Below are positions 24,640 to 33,936 of a stretch of 64,000 nucleotides of DNA, in pieces; positions within the stretch are counted from its first letter, which is position 1; each line of letters begins with the position of its first letter. The notes below the pieces were generated by a model. The model was not told the origin of the DNA and did not search any database. It saw only the letters and a program-made list of their open reading frames with translations. Position numbers and translations under genes: made by a program. The DNA is from Bacilli bacterium (GTDB lineage: Bacteria > Bacillota_I > Bacilli_A > RF39 > UBA660). The stretch lies in contig JAFXYF010000005.1 in assembly GCA_017541885.1 (NCBI GenBank), forward strand, positions 71,835 through 135,834. The letters run 5' to 3'.

Positions 24640-25689
24640 ATGTTAGATATTGCTTTAAAACTACTTAAAGAAATGACTAAACATTCTTATAAAGCATATA
24701 TCGTTGGAGGATTTGTAAGAGATCATGTTTTAGGTATAGAATCTAATGACATAGATATTACTACTAATGCCACACCAAAAGAAATTAAAGAATTATTTGA
24801 AGATAGTTGTTTACCTAATGATGATTATGGATCTGTAATTGTTTTAAAAAAGGGAGTAAGATTTGATATTACTACTTTTAGAGAAGAGAAGGATTATGAG
24901 GATCATCGTAAACCTGGAGTAATTCAATATATTGATGATTTATATCCTGATTTACTTAGAAGAGACTTTGTTATTAATACTTTATGTATGGATGATAATG
25001 GTAATATTATTGATTATTTAGGTGCACAAGAAGATATAGATAAAGGTATTATTAGAACTGTTGGAGATGCTAGAAATAAGTTTACTGAAGATAGTTTAAG
25101 AATACTTAGAGCTATTCGTTTTGCGACAATACTGGATTTTGAATTGAGTGAAGAAGTAATTGAAGCTATTCGTGAAACTAAAGAATTTGTAAAAGATCTT
25201 TCTTATACTCGTAAAAAGGAAGAACTTGATAAGATATTTAATAGTCCTAATAGAGATAAAGGTATACAATTATTACTTGATTTTAAATTAGATGAAGAAC
25301 TTGAATTATATAATTTAGATAAAGTATTAGGATTAGATGTTGCTAGTTCAATTGATATATGGAGTGTACTAGATGTATCTCCTAAATATCCTTTCCATAA
25401 AAGTGAATTAGAGTTAAAAAATAATATTCATAAAGCGATGGATTTAAATAATTTAGATCCAATGGCTTTATATACATATGGTTTATATGTTAATAGTTGT
25501 GCTGGAAGAATGAAGGGACTTGATGTTAAAAATATTACTGAGAGATATATTAATCTTCCTATTCATAGTAAAGAAGAAGTTGATATTAGTGCAGAAACTA
25601 TTATGAGACTATTGGATAAAGAACCTGGAAAATATTTAAAAGATATCTATGATGATGTTTTAAGAGAAATACTATATAGTAGATTATAA
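24640..25689 (+). CDS. cca: CCA tRNA nucleotidyltransferase
   Basis: 349 residues, class II nucleotidyltransferase fold. The N-terminal head has GGFVRDHVLG and the metal-binding DIDITT. Next come LLRRDFVINTL (RRD motif B) and the neck region RILRAIRFA. It adds or repairs the 3' CCA of tRNAs. It is somewhat short in the tail domain compared with the ~400 residues of Bacillus Cca, and no HD domain is seen. The ribosome site is AGGTGGTGATT. A poly(A) polymerase role cannot be fully excluded by sequence alone. Confidence 0.92.
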   Translation: MLDIALKLLKEMTKHSYKAYIVGGFVRDHVLGIESNDIDITTNATPKEIKELFEDSCLPNDDYGSVIVLKKGVRFDITTFREEKDYEDHRKPGVIQYIDDLYPDLLRRDFVINTLCMDDNGNIIDYLGAQEDIDKGIIRTVGDARNKFTEDSLRILRAIRFATILDFELSEEVIEAIRETKEFVKDLSYTRKKEELDKIFNSPNRDKGIQLLLDFKLDEELELYNLDKVLGLDVASSIDIWSVLDVSPKYPFHKSELELKNNIHKAMDLNNLDPMALYTYGLYVNSCAGRMKGLDVKNITERYINLPIHSKEEVDISAETIMRLLDKEPGKYLKDIYDDVLREILYSRL

Positions 25690-25744
25690 AATAAATGTGA
25701 TAAAATTAGTCATTATATTATAAAGAAATATAAGGAGTGATTAA

Positions 25745-27013
25745 ATGAAAAGAAATATTAAATTAATAATTGTTCTATTATTAATGGTAATGTGTGTACC
25801 AGTATTTGCTTTAGAACATAAGACTTCTGAACTTATTGAAGTTGGAGAGAGTGCTACTGTTGAGACTGATATGTTTACTTATACTGAGTTTACTTATTCA
25901 CCTGAAGTTAAGGGAGAAACTTATGGTAGATTCACTTTTAGTAATATTACTAATAAGGCTTCTAAAAAAGTACCTATTAGTATTGATTTATTAGTATTTG
26001 ATTCTAATAAGAAGAATATTGGTTTTGTTACTTATTGTACTGAACAAGATTATGATGGAGATTATGCTCAAAGATCATTGGGTATTGGTAAATCTACTCC
26101 TTTCTATATTGATGTAACTAGTAAGTATTTTGCTGGTGGAGCTGGACCAATGGATGTTGCGTATTTTGCAGTACTTGATGAGAATCCTTATTGTCATGTT
26201 GGTGGATATGATAAGTATTCTGGATTAACTATGGAACAGATAGCAGCAGGATTTGTTGTTACTGATACAGAAGATGGAGAAGAAAAGATTAGTTTTGATG
26301 TTGGAGCTTTATCTGAATTATTATCTGCTGGTTTAATAGTTATTGTTATTACTGTGTTAGTATGTATTGGTATATTTGTATTTATTGGTACTATTTTAAA
26401 TGCTTTAAATAAGAGAATGTTTGCAACTACTACTCCTCTTGCATATTTACCTATCGCAAATGGATATGTAGCTGTTAAGCTTGCTTTTGGACAAAAAGCT
26501 GCACTTATCTTTGTAATTGCTTATTTTATTACTTCTGCTATGATGGTAGTTAATATTTTAGGTTTCTTATTCTATATAGTTTCATTTATTAATAGTGTTG
26601 CTTTTATAATTGATATTATTAAGTTAATTACTAAGAAATATGATTTGTGTTATATGGAACCATTTACTACTCAGAATGTTGCTGTTGGAGGTACATTTAG
26701 TTTGAAACATGGTACTGTACCTGTTGATGAAGAAAAAGAAGGAAAGTTTATTTCTCCAAAAGATGATACTGAAGAAGAGATTATTATTGATGAGCCTGAG
26801 ACTGTAGATTTAAGTTTTCAATCTAATAATGATGGCTTTATTGAGACTGATAGTGGTGGAGATAGCTTTAGTTTTGATGCAGAGGATTTTAGTGCTAGTA
26901 GAAAAGAAGAATCATTACTTGATGATGATATTCCTGCACCACCAAAAGAGCCTGTAGAGAATAAAGAAAATAATCAAGAAGGAGAGTCTGATTTAATGAA
27001 TCTATTTAAATAG
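25745..27013 (+). CDS. Exported/membrane protein with acidic cytoplasmic tail
   Basis: 422 residues. A signal peptide (about 1-22, ending PVFA) precedes an outside domain of about 165 residues with three Cys. About four membrane helices follow (SAGLIVIVITVLVCIGIFVF; ALIFVIAYFITSAMMVV; VNILGFLFYIVSFINS). A long acidic, Ser-rich tail ends in DLMNLFK, echoing the NLFDLIDSMY end of the first protein in the window. The GFCxxD-like membrane part may resemble DUF5684-type proteins, but I cannot assign it. It is probably a surface protein; function unknown. Confidence 0.72.
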   Translation: MKRNIKLIIVLLLMVMCVPVFALEHKTSELIEVGESATVETDMFTYTEFTYSPEVKGETYGRFTFSNITNKASKKVPISIDLLVFDSNKKNIGFVTYCTEQDYDGDYAQRSLGIGKSTPFYIDVTSKYFAGGAGPMDVAYFAVLDENPYCHVGGYDKYSGLTMEQIAAGFVVTDTEDGEEKISFDVGALSELLSAGLIVIVITVLVCIGIFVFIGTILNALNKRMFATTTPLAYLPIANGYVAVKLAFGQKAALIFVIAYFITSAMMVVNILGFLFYIVSFINSVAFIIDIIKLITKKYDLCYMEPFTTQNVAVGGTFSLKHGTVPVDEEKEGKFISPKDDTEEEIIIDEPETVDLSFQSNNDGFIETDSGGDSFSFDAEDFSASRKEESLLDDDIPAPPKEPVENKENNQEGESDLMNLFK

Positions 27014-27026
27014 ATTCTCTTTTTTT
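26998..27026 (+). terminator. Terminator after the 25.7-kb gene
   Basis: GAATCTATTTAAATAGATTC palindrome overlapping the stop codon, then CTC and T residues. Confidence 0.8.
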
Positions 27027-27080
27027 GCTTTAAAAACGTGAATATGATAAACTATAGTTAATATTTGGAGGTGATAAGGC

Positions 27081-27764
27081 ATGAAAAGTTCTAGATTAAT
27101 AGAAATATTTAGAGATGGTAATCTTGTAGTGCCTATATACTTACTTAAAAATTATAAGGATTTAAAACTTGAATTAAATGAATTTATTTATTTAATGTAT
27201 TTATATAATAGAGGAGACAATCTATTGTTTGATCCTAATACTTTTGCGAAGGAATTAAATATGGATCTTACTGAGATTATGGAACTTACTAGTAAACTAA
27301 CTGAGAAGGGATTTATTAGTGTAGAAGTATCTAAAAATGAAAAAGGATTTATGGAAGAGGTTGTTATTTTAGATAACTTCTATAATAAATTAAAGATGTA
27401 TTTACTTGATGATCTTAATAAAGAAGAAGAAAAAGCTAAGGATAATACTGATATTTTTGAAGTTATTGAAAAAGAATTTGGTAGAACTTTAAGTTCTATG
27501 GAATATGAGATTATTAAAGCTTGGAGAGATAGTAATATTAGTGATGAGCTTATTACTGAGGCTTTAAGAGAAGCTGTATTAAACGGAGTTAATAATTTAA
27601 AATATATTGATAAGATTCTATATGAGTGGGGTAAAAAAGGTATAAAGACTGCTAAAGATGTAGAAGATAATAGAAAAAAGAGAAGAGCTCAAATGGAAAA
27701 GAATAAAGATACTGATAGTGATGTTGATTTGGGTGTTTTAGATGGATGGCTTGATGATGAATAG
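27081..27764 (+). CDS. dnaD: DnaD-family replication initiation protein
   Basis: 227 residues. The N-terminal winged-helix-like domain (FIYLMYLYNRGDNLLFDPN, LNMDLTEIMELTSKLTEKG) is followed by the DnaD C-terminal domain with FGRTLSSMEYEIIKAWRDS and LKYIDKILYEWGKKGI. The C-terminal tip is Lys/Asp-rich. DnaD helps load the replicative helicase at oriC and at restart sites. It is followed by nth with overlapping frames, the same dnaD-nth pair as in Bacillus. Confidence 0.95.
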   Translation: MKSSRLIEIFRDGNLVVPIYLLKNYKDLKLELNEFIYLMYLYNRGDNLLFDPNTFAKELNMDLTEIMELTSKLTEKGFISVEVSKNEKGFMEEVVILDNFYNKLKMYLLDDLNKEEEKAKDNTDIFEVIEKEFGRTLSSMEYEIIKAWRDSNISDELITEALREAVLNGVNNLKYIDKILYEWGKKGIKTAKDVEDNRKKRRAQMEKNKDTDSDVDLGVLDGWLDDE

Positions 27765-28383
27765 AGTAGGAGAATACTTAGATTTATTATTTCCTGATCC
27801 TAAATGTGAACTTATATATCATAATGATTATGAGTTACTTATGGCTATTGTTTTAAGTGCTCAAACTACTGATAAAAGAGTTAATACTGTTACTCCTATT
27901 ATATTTAGTAAATATAAAGACCTTAAAAGCCTAAAAGAAGCCCCTTTAGAGGACTTAGAAGTAATACTTAGACCAATTGGTTCATTTCGTAAGAAAGCGT
28001 CTTATATTAAGGAAATAGCTACTTTATTAGATAATAATTATAATGGTATTGTTCCTAAGGATAGAGATGTTTTAATGACTTTTCCTGGGGTAGGTAGAAA
28101 GACTATTAATGTCTTCTTAAGTGAGTATTATGGAGAGAATACTATAGCAGTAGATACTCATGTAGAAAGAGTCTCTAAACGTCTTAAAATAGCATCTAGA
28201 AATGATGATGTATTAAAAGTAGAAAAGAAATTAATGAAATATTTTCCTAAGGAAGAGTGGGGTAAGAGGCATCTACAATTAGTCTTATTTGGAAGGTATT
28301 ATTGTAAAGCAATTAAACCAGAATGTGAGAATTGTATAATAAAAGATATTTGTTTTGAAAAGAAAAAAAATATTCGTTCATGA
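27742..28383 (+). CDS. nth: Endonuclease III
   Basis: Up to 213 residues. HhH-GPD glycosylase with LSAQTTDKRVN, the helix-hairpin-helix FPGVGRKTINV carrying the catalytic Lys, and the catalytic Asp in VDTHVERVSKRL. The 4Fe-4S cluster loop has four Cys near the C-terminus (YYCK, PECENC, DICF). It removes oxidised pyrimidines from DNA. The start is uncertain: ATG at 27742, 27754 or 27757 all lie inside dnaD, and the two later ones give more usual overlaps. It ends in a TGA stop, evidence for the standard code. Confidence 0.96.
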   Translation: MDGLMMNRVGEYLDLLFPDPKCELIYHNDYELLMAIVLSAQTTDKRVNTVTPIIFSKYKDLKSLKEAPLEDLEVILRPIGSFRKKASYIKEIATLLDNNYNGIVPKDRDVLMTFPGVGRKTINVFLSEYYGENTIAVDTHVERVSKRLKIASRNDDVLKVEKKLMKYFPKEEWGKRHLQLVLFGRYYCKAIKPECENCIIKDICFEKKKNIRS

Positions 28384-28399
28384 GAACGAATATTTTTAT
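28365..28399. terminator. Bidirectional terminator between nth and the PBP gene
   Basis: AATATTCGTTC-ATGA-GAACGAATATT, 11-bp perfect stem flanked by A and T runs. It overlaps the end of nth. Confidence 0.92.
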
Positions 28400-28413
28400 T
28401 TTATTTAATTATA

Positions 28414-31140
28414 TTATTTACAAGAGTTTGTTGCTTCATCGAATGTTTTAGTTGTATCTGTACATTCACATTTCTTAGTTGCGGTATTTAATGGAGCTTC
28501 TGCTGGACAATTTGGAAGAGGTGCTTCCTCTACAATTGAAGCAGTAGCAGCATTACTTTGAACATCTGTGTAATTCTTGTATGTTGCGATTACTTTGTAA
28601 TCTCCATATGGACTTGATGGAATAAATGTATATGATGTTTTATCTGTCCAATCAAGTAATGTACCATCTTTATAAACATTATAACCGAATGTTCCGTGAG
28701 CAGGGTTTGCGATAACTCCTGGATCAACAGCATTCCATGTAAGTGTAACTCTATTTCCTGATTTAGTTGCTTTAAAGTTTCCTGGAGCAGGTAATTTGTA
28801 ATTTACTGTGTAGTATTCAGTAGGTTCATAACCTTTCTTGAAGAACTCAGTAATTGATTCTGTTCCTGGAATTGCAAGTTTAGCAGGATTACTTCCTTTA
28901 GCAACTGCTACTTGAACAACGCTTGATGGTTGAACAAATGCTGAACGATTTGCTTCCATAGCACCAGCAGATACATAAGCATTAAATAAATGGTCTTTGG
29001 CGATTGTTGCTGGAATGTTATGTAAGATATATCCTTGAGCAATTTGATCTTTAGTTAAACTATCATATCCATACCACATTCCTATAACTGTCTTAGTTGA
29101 GTAACCAACTACCCATGAGTCTCTTACTGCATCCCATGGCATGTTGTAATCTGACATTGTTTTATCATCATAGTTTGTAGTACCAGTTTTACAAGCTACA
29201 TTATGAGGTGTACCACCAGATAAGCTAACGTTTTGTAATACACTTGAAATCATAAATGCAGTAGCATCAGACATTACTTGTCTTCTTACTGGTTTATATT
29301 CAACTTCTTCTTTTGATTGTCTATAAATTATTTTATTTACTGCGTGTGGTTCATTATAATATCCTCCATTTGAGAATGCAGCATATGCAGCAGCCATTTG
29401 TAATGGAGATACACCAGTGAAGGCTCCGATTGAGTGAGCTTCATGGATTGTATATGGCTCATGAGTGTCTCCAGGTTCATTTGGATTAACACATTTATCT
29501 GTTTCTAAATCATAATCATAACCTTTAGCACAAATTTCAGGTTCAATACCTAATCCTGTAACAAATTTTCTCTTCTTAGAATCTTCTACTTGTTGGAATG
29601 CTTTTAAGGCTGGAATGTTACGTGATTGTGATAATGCAGTTCTTAATGTAATAGTACCGAAGTATCCACCATCCCAGTTTTTAATTGATCTTCCACCTGT
29701 ATATGTATAAGGTGAATCATCAAATAATTGATATGTTGACCAATTGTTGAATTCAATTCCTGGACCATAATCGAATAATGGTTTTGCGGTAGATCCTGGT
29801 TGTCTTCTGATATCAGTAGCAAAATTGAATTGATCGATTGTTCCATTACTTCTTGAACGAATATTACGACCATTACCAATTGCCCATACTTTACCAGTTT
29901 CTGAATCAAGTACTGCTACACCAGATTGTACTAAATCATCTTTCCATGTATAGTTTTGTCCAGCAAGTACTGCGTTAACTCCGTTTTGTCTTCCTCTATC
30001 TAAGTTTGTATAAACTAATAATGGAGTTGTATAAGGATTTACTCCAAAACGATCTTTTAATTCATCTACGACATAATCAATATATCCTTGATATGGATTT
30101 TCTGAAACAAATGAAGCATTTGCAGTTAATGTTTCAACTGGAATGCTATTTGCAATTTCTTCTTCTTCAGCTGTTATATATCCGTGTCTTCTCATTAGTT
30201 TTAATACTGTTGCACGTCTACCAGCTGCATTTTCTGGATTAGTTGTAGGTTTAAATGCATTTGGTGATTTAAACATACCAGCAAGTATTGCAGCTTCACT
30301 TAAGTTAAGATCTGTAACACTCTTACCAAAGTAAGTAATAGATGCTTCTTGAACACCATAAGTATTTCCACCTAAGAAGTGGTTATTAACATAGAACTCT
30401 ATAATTTCTTCTTTTGAATATTCTTTTTCAAGTTTAAATACTGCTAGATAAATATCTTCAAACTTACGAGTAACACCTTCAACACCTGAAGTTTTTTCTC
30501 CATATTTATCTGTGAAACTGTTTTTAACAACTTGCATTGTTAATGTAGAAGCACCACCGGCACCAGAGTTACCAGCAACTTGTCCAAGGAATGCTTTTAA
30601 GAAACGAGGAGCATCAAATCCATTATGTTGATAGAATCTTGCATCCTCTGTAGCAATTATTGCATCTACTAGAGATTCAGGTAATTGTTCATATTTTACT
30701 TTTTCACGATTTTCTTCACCGATCTTAGCAAATTCATTACCATCTTTATCATAGATTCTTGAAATTTCAATTGTATTTAACTTAGCATTTTCATATTTAG
30801 GATCTGCTTTACTCTTAACATATACCATAAATGCACAGAAGGCACTTAAGCAGATAATACCAATTGTTAATCCAAAGATTAGTAATAAACTAATAATCTT
30901 TCTTCTTCTACTTTTATTTTTAACTTTTCCAATTAGGAATCCAATTCCATAAACTACAAATAGTAGAAGTGCTACAACAATTGTTAGTTTTAATCCTAAA
31001 AATTGGTAACTACCAAATAATACTGCAAAGGTGAATAATGCAAGTAATAGCATTGATCCAGTATGCTTTAATTTTATTTTCTTTCTTGTCTTAGGCTCGT
31101 ATGTTTTCTTAACCTTTCTTTTTACTTCTTTTTTACCCAT
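28414..31140 (-). CDS. ponA: Class A penicillin-binding protein (PBP1-type)
   Basis: 908 residues from the ATG at 31140 (TGGAGG 9 bp upstream; a TTG at 31155 is part of that site). A very basic cytoplasmic start and two or three hydrophobic segments come first. The GT51 glycosyltransferase domain has EDARFYQHNGFD, GASTLTMQVVKN and KEEIIEFYVN. The transpeptidase domain has SxxK as PGSTAK (about residue 447), SRN, and KTGTT (about 648). Residues 783-872 form an FN3-like domain, and the end is a short 4-Cys module. It polymerises and cross-links peptidoglycan. It overlaps recU by 8 bp, the conserved recU-ponA pair of Bacilli. Confidence 0.96.
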   Translation of the reverse strand: MGKKEVKRKVKKTYEPKTRKKIKLKHTGSMLLLALFTFAVLFGSYQFLGLKLTIVVALLLFVVYGIGFLIGKVKNKSRRRKIISLLLIFGLTIGIICLSAFCAFMVYVKSKADPKYENAKLNTIEISRIYDKDGNEFAKIGEENREKVKYEQLPESLVDAIIATEDARFYQHNGFDAPRFLKAFLGQVAGNSGAGGASTLTMQVVKNSFTDKYGEKTSGVEGVTRKFEDIYLAVFKLEKEYSKEEIIEFYVNNHFLGGNTYGVQEASITYFGKSVTDLNLSEAAILAGMFKSPNAFKPTTNPENAAGRRATVLKLMRRHGYITAEEEEIANSIPVETLTANASFVSENPYQGYIDYVVDELKDRFGVNPYTTPLLVYTNLDRGRQNGVNAVLAGQNYTWKDDLVQSGVAVLDSETGKVWAIGNGRNIRSRSNGTIDQFNFATDIRRQPGSTAKPLFDYGPGIEFNNWSTYQLFDDSPYTYTGGRSIKNWDGGYFGTITLRTALSQSRNIPALKAFQQVEDSKKRKFVTGLGIEPEICAKGYDYDLETDKCVNPNEPGDTHEPYTIHEAHSIGAFTGVSPLQMAAAYAAFSNGGYYNEPHAVNKIIYRQSKEEVEYKPVRRQVMSDATAFMISSVLQNVSLSGGTPHNVACKTGTTNYDDKTMSDYNMPWDAVRDSWVVGYSTKTVIGMWYGYDSLTKDQIAQGYILHNIPATIAKDHLFNAYVSAGAMEANRSAFVQPSSVVQVAVAKGSNPAKLAIPGTESITEFFKKGYEPTEYYTVNYKLPAPGNFKATKSGNRVTLTWNAVDPGVIANPAHGTFGYNVYKDGTLLDWTDKTSYTFIPSSPYGDYKVIATYKNYTDVQSNAATASIVEEAPLPNCPAEAPLNTATKKCECTDTTKTFDEATNSCK

Positions 31141-31732
31141 TATGTTTACCTCCAATTAGTTCATCGATTATTTTTAAATAATCAATTCGCGGTGTATATC
31201 CATCTTTAATTAAATAACCTTCTTGTTTAAAGAAGTCTACAGGTATTGACTTCTTACTTGTTTCTTCCATATACTTTAATAATTTTTCTGTTGTTAATAA
31301 AAAAGTCATATTTAAAGTTGTGAATCTAACAATTAAAAATGATATTCCGTTATGTTTATTTATATTCTTTAAATGTTCTATTTGATGGGGATGAATGTTA
31401 TTTAGAGCAAAAGATGTTTTACTAATTGTTTCTTTTGCTTCAAAGTCAATGTAATAACCATTATACAAACCGTTATAGTCGGTTGTTGATGGAATTGTGA
31501 AGTATGCTTCTTTTATTACTGCTTTATCTCTAGAAGGATAATCTACTTTTACTATTTTTATAGGTGTAGGTTTTTTATAAATGTATGCTTTATCTATATC
31601 TCTATAGTACTCATTAGTTACATTTAATTCTCCTTCTAAGGTCATACCTCTATTTTTATGACTCAAATTACTATCATTTGTTGATTTGGCTTTAGTTGTG
31701 ATATTTTTTTTAATACCATTAGGATAGTTCAT
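31133..31732 (-). CDS. recU: Holliday junction resolvase RecU
   Basis: 199 residues from the ATG at 31732 (AGGTGATGAG upstream; the earlier in-frame start at 31747 precedes it). Motifs are NRGMTLEGELN, the metal-site region STTDYNGLYNGYYIDFEAKE, and HPHQIEHLKNI. RecU cleaves and biases Holliday junctions and helps chromosome segregation in Firmicutes. It is the first gene of the recU-PBP operon. Confidence 0.96.
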   Translation of the reverse strand: MNYPNGIKKNITTKAKSTNDSNLSHKNRGMTLEGELNVTNEYYRDIDKAYIYKKPTPIKIVKVDYPSRDKAVIKEAYFTIPSTTDYNGLYNGYYIDFEAKETISKTSFALNNIHPHQIEHLKNINKHNGISFLIVRFTTLNMTFLLTTEKLLKYMEETSKKSIPVDFFKQEGYLIKDGYTPRIDYLKIIDELIGGKHNG

Positions 31733-31860
31733 CTCATCACCTATCATTTATTATACTATATAAGATACATTTTTGCACTATTTTTTCATTGGTTTTTATC
31801 TTCTTTTGTCGGATATAAGATTTTTATAAAAATATAGTTTATGATATCTATGGTGATTAG

Positions 31861-31983
31861 ATGAATTTCATTGAAATTAGTATGGTTTTGAATAAAATGA
31901 TTGATAATACTCGCATTATTATGATAGACTTAGAGGTATCTCGTTTAAAGAACGGGTTATTAATTGACAAAAATAAGCATTAA
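31861..31983 (+). CDS. Possible 40-residue protein between recU and gpsB
   Basis: An ATG at 31861 is preceded by GGTGATTAG, the same ribosome-site form as proven genes here (compare sufS and the 23.0-kb gene). It opens a 41-codon frame that ends TAA at 31983. The peptide is MNFIEISMVLNKMIDNTR, a short linker, then a basic end (LKNGLLIDKNKH); it could form one amphipathic helix. Upstream AT-rich DNA has a TATGAT-like box. No homologue is recognised; existence rests on the start signal and spacing. Confidence 0.5.
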   Translation: MNFIEISMVLNKMIDNTRIIMIDLEVSRLKNGLLIDKNKH

Positions 31984-32018
31984 TGACATAATATTATCGT
32001 AAGGGATTGGTGATTATT

Positions 32019-32381
32019 ATGTATCAAAACAAAATTACTTTAATGCCTCGCGATATCCTTGAGAAAGAATTTAAAATCGATACAAGAGGTTATCGTTTAA
32101 AGGAAGTAGATCAATTTTTAGATATTGTTATAGGTGACTATGAACAATTCTTTGAAATTATTAATAACCTTGAAAAAGAAAAAGCTGATCTACTTGCTGA
32201 AATCATGAATCTTAAACAAGAATTACGCAATTCTAGACTTAGTGCTGAGGTTGCTAATAGTGCTTCTGGAGAAGTTACTAATGTTGATGTTATTCGTAGA
32301 TTATCTCAACTTGAAAAAATGGTTTATGGTTCTAAGGCAACTGATGATGCTACAGAAGAAGAGAATAAAGAAGACAATTAA
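32019..32381 (+). CDS. gpsB: Cell division protein GpsB (DivIVA-like)
   Basis: 120 residues from the ATG at 32019 (GGTGATTATT upstream). The DivIVA-type N-terminal domain has LMPRDILEKEFKIDTRGYRLKEVDQFLD, then a coiled coil, then a C-terminal helical tip (VDVIRRLSQLEKMVYG) like the GpsB trimer domain. GpsB shuttles class A PBPs between side wall and septum; the PBP gene is close by, on the other strand. The same gpsB-rnpB adjacency is found in Bacillus. Confidence 0.95.
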   Translation: MYQNKITLMPRDILEKEFKIDTRGYRLKEVDQFLDIVIGDYEQFFEIINNLEKEKADLLAEIMNLKQELRNSRLSAEVANSASGEVTNVDVIRRLSQLEKMVYGSKATDDATEEENKEDN

Positions 32382-32382
32382 T

Positions 32383-32722
32383 ATATAGACAAACGCTGGA
32401 GTTCTTGAGACTCTTGAGGAAAGTCCATGCTCGCACAGTCTGCGATGACTGTAGTGTTCGTGCTTAGGGAAAAAATAACCTAAGGTAGCTTTGCTAACGG
32501 CGGAAAGTACTTCTAAGTCTTCGGATATGAAGTGCTCCATAAAGTGCCGCAGTGACGATGCTTTTCGAAAGGAAAGAGTGAAACGTTGGTAAACCCCGCG
32601 AGCGAGAAACCCAAATTTGGTAGGGGAGCTCTAACAAGAGAATTGAATTTAGTTAGGGGCTATGTAAATAGCAGATAAATGTTTGTCGCCTGGTAACAGG
32701 TACAGAACATGGCTTATTTATA
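32383..32722 (+). ncRNA. rnpB: RNase P RNA, type B
   Basis: Clear conserved blocks: GAGGAAAGTCCATGCTCGCA near the 5' end, GTAGTGTTCGTGC, ACGGCGGAAAGT, CTTCGGATATG, AAAGTGCCGCAGTGACGA, TGAAACG-TGGTAAACCCC, GCGAGAAACCCAAATTTGGTAGGGG, and ACAGAACATGGCTTA at the 3' end. The 5' AGACAAAC can pair with GTTTGTCG near the 3' end. At about 340 nt it is shorter than the ~400 nt Bacillus RNA, with reduced peripheral helices. Ends are approximate. It is the catalytic RNA that matures the 5' end of tRNAs. Confidence 0.97.
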
Positions 32723-32747
32723 TTTATTGTTTATAATGAGGTGTTGT

Positions 32748-33236
32748 ATGAAGGAATTAGGAGAGTACTTAAAACGAACTAGAATAAGTAATGGTGTCAG
32801 TCTTACCGAAGCATGTGAAGATCTTGACTTCTCAACAACTCAACTAGAAAATATTGAAAGTGGAAATGTAAGAGCTTTTAAAGATGTATATGAGTTAAGA
32901 GATTCAGTTAAGAATTATGCAAAATATTTAGGATTAGATGCTGATAAAGTAGTTGATGAATTTAATGGATTCTTATTTCAACATACTTCTCGTATTTCTT
33001 TAGAAGATATACGTGCTGCACAAAAGAAAAAAGAAGAGTTATTGGAAGAGAAGAGAGTTAAATCTCCTTACACAATAGAACATAAAGAAAGAATTAGCTT
33101 ATGGCCAGTTGTTTCTATATTACTTGCTATTGTTTTTATTACATTGATAGTACTAGTTATTGTTAGTAATATAAATAAACATGAAGATCGTACGGATGAG
33201 TTAAAGTCTTATGTTAGAGAGGAGAGAGTTATATGA
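32748..33236 (+). CDS. RodZ-like helix-turn-helix membrane protein
   Basis: 162 residues from the ATG at 32748 (GAGGTG upstream; the frame's earlier ATG lies in rnpB). The N-terminal Xre-type HTH (LGEYLKRTRISNGVSLTEAC, then LENIESGNVRAF) is followed by a charged linker, a single membrane helix (about 125-148) and a short outside tail. It lacks the long RodZ periplasmic domain. It corresponds to YmfM of Bacillus, which precedes pgsA as here. RodZ links MreB to wall synthesis. The stop overlaps pgsA by 4 bp. Confidence 0.88.
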   Translation: MKELGEYLKRTRISNGVSLTEACEDLDFSTTQLENIESGNVRAFKDVYELRDSVKNYAKYLGLDADKVVDEFNGFLFQHTSRISLEDIRAAQKKKEELLEEKRVKSPYTIEHKERISLWPVVSILLAIVFITLIVLVIVSNINKHEDRTDELKSYVREERVI

Positions 33237-33829
33237 ATTTACCAACTAAAATTACGGTAACAAGACTAATTTTAACTGTAGTAATCCTTGTTTTATTATG
33301 TGTACCTTTTTCAGATTTTGGATTTAATATTCCAAGAACTGACTTTAATGGTGTACAAATACAATGGGAATATATTATTGCAGGTGTTATCTTTATTATT
33401 GCAAGTTTAACTGATTTCTTAGATGGATATCTTGCTCGTAAGAATAATCAAGTAACAGATTTAGGAAAAATGTTAGATGCTATTGCTGATAAAGTATTAG
33501 TTAATCCAATACTAATTGTATTAGCTTATAACAATTTTATTCCAGTTCTTGTACCAGTTATCTACATTACTCGTGATATAGTTGTAGATGCTATTAAGAT
33601 GCAAGCTGCATCTAAAGGTAAAGTTCAAGCTGCTATTAAGTCTGGAAAATATAAAACTGCATGTATGATGGTAGGATTATGTTTAGTTTTCTTCTATAAT
33701 ATTCCTTTCGTATTCTTATCAATACGTGTTGATTGGGGATTATTATATATAGCTTGTATTTTATCAGTAATTAGTGCTTGGGAATACTTTAGTATTAATA
33801 AAGAATTAATATTCTCAAGTGAAAAATAA
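33233..33829 (+). CDS. pgsA: CDP-diacylglycerol-glycerol-3-phosphate phosphatidyltransferase
   Basis: 198 residues, polytopic. The CDP-alcohol phosphotransferase motif is complete: D-x2-D-G-x2-A-R-x8-G-x3-D-x3-D (TDFLDGYLARK, then DLGKMLDAIADK). The N-terminal NLPTKITVTRL is typical of PgsA. It makes phosphatidylglycerol phosphate, the first committed step to PG and cardiolipin. It overlaps the rodZ-like gene (ATGA) and has a terminator downstream. Confidence 0.97.
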   Translation: MNLPTKITVTRLILTVVILVLLCVPFSDFGFNIPRTDFNGVQIQWEYIIAGVIFIIASLTDFLDGYLARKNNQVTDLGKMLDAIADKVLVNPILIVLAYNNFIPVLVPVIYITRDIVVDAIKMQAASKGKVQAAIKSGKYKTACMMVGLCLVFFYNIPFVFLSIRVDWGLLYIACILSVISAWEYFSINKELIFSSEK

Positions 33830-33853
33830 TAATTCAAGAATTATTTGATTTGA

Positions 33854-33888
33854 AAAACTTCTTTTTACTAAGAAGTTTTTTATTTTTC
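33854..33888 (+). terminator. Terminator after pgsA
   Basis: AAAAACTTCTT-TTTACT-AAGAAGTTTTTT, then further T residues. It separates pgsA from recA. Confidence 0.9.
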
Positions 33889-33914
33889 AGTTATTTACAC
33901 TAATTCAAAATATA

Positions 33915-33928
33915 AAAACATTTGTTCG
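33915..33928 (+). promoter_or_regulatory. LexA (SOS) box of recA
   Basis: AAAACATTTGTTCG matches the Firmicutes LexA consensus CGAACATATGTTCG at 11 of 14 positions, including the AAC and GTTCG cores. It ends 8 bp before the recA -35. Confidence 0.75.
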
Positions 33929-33936
33929 AAAAAGTA

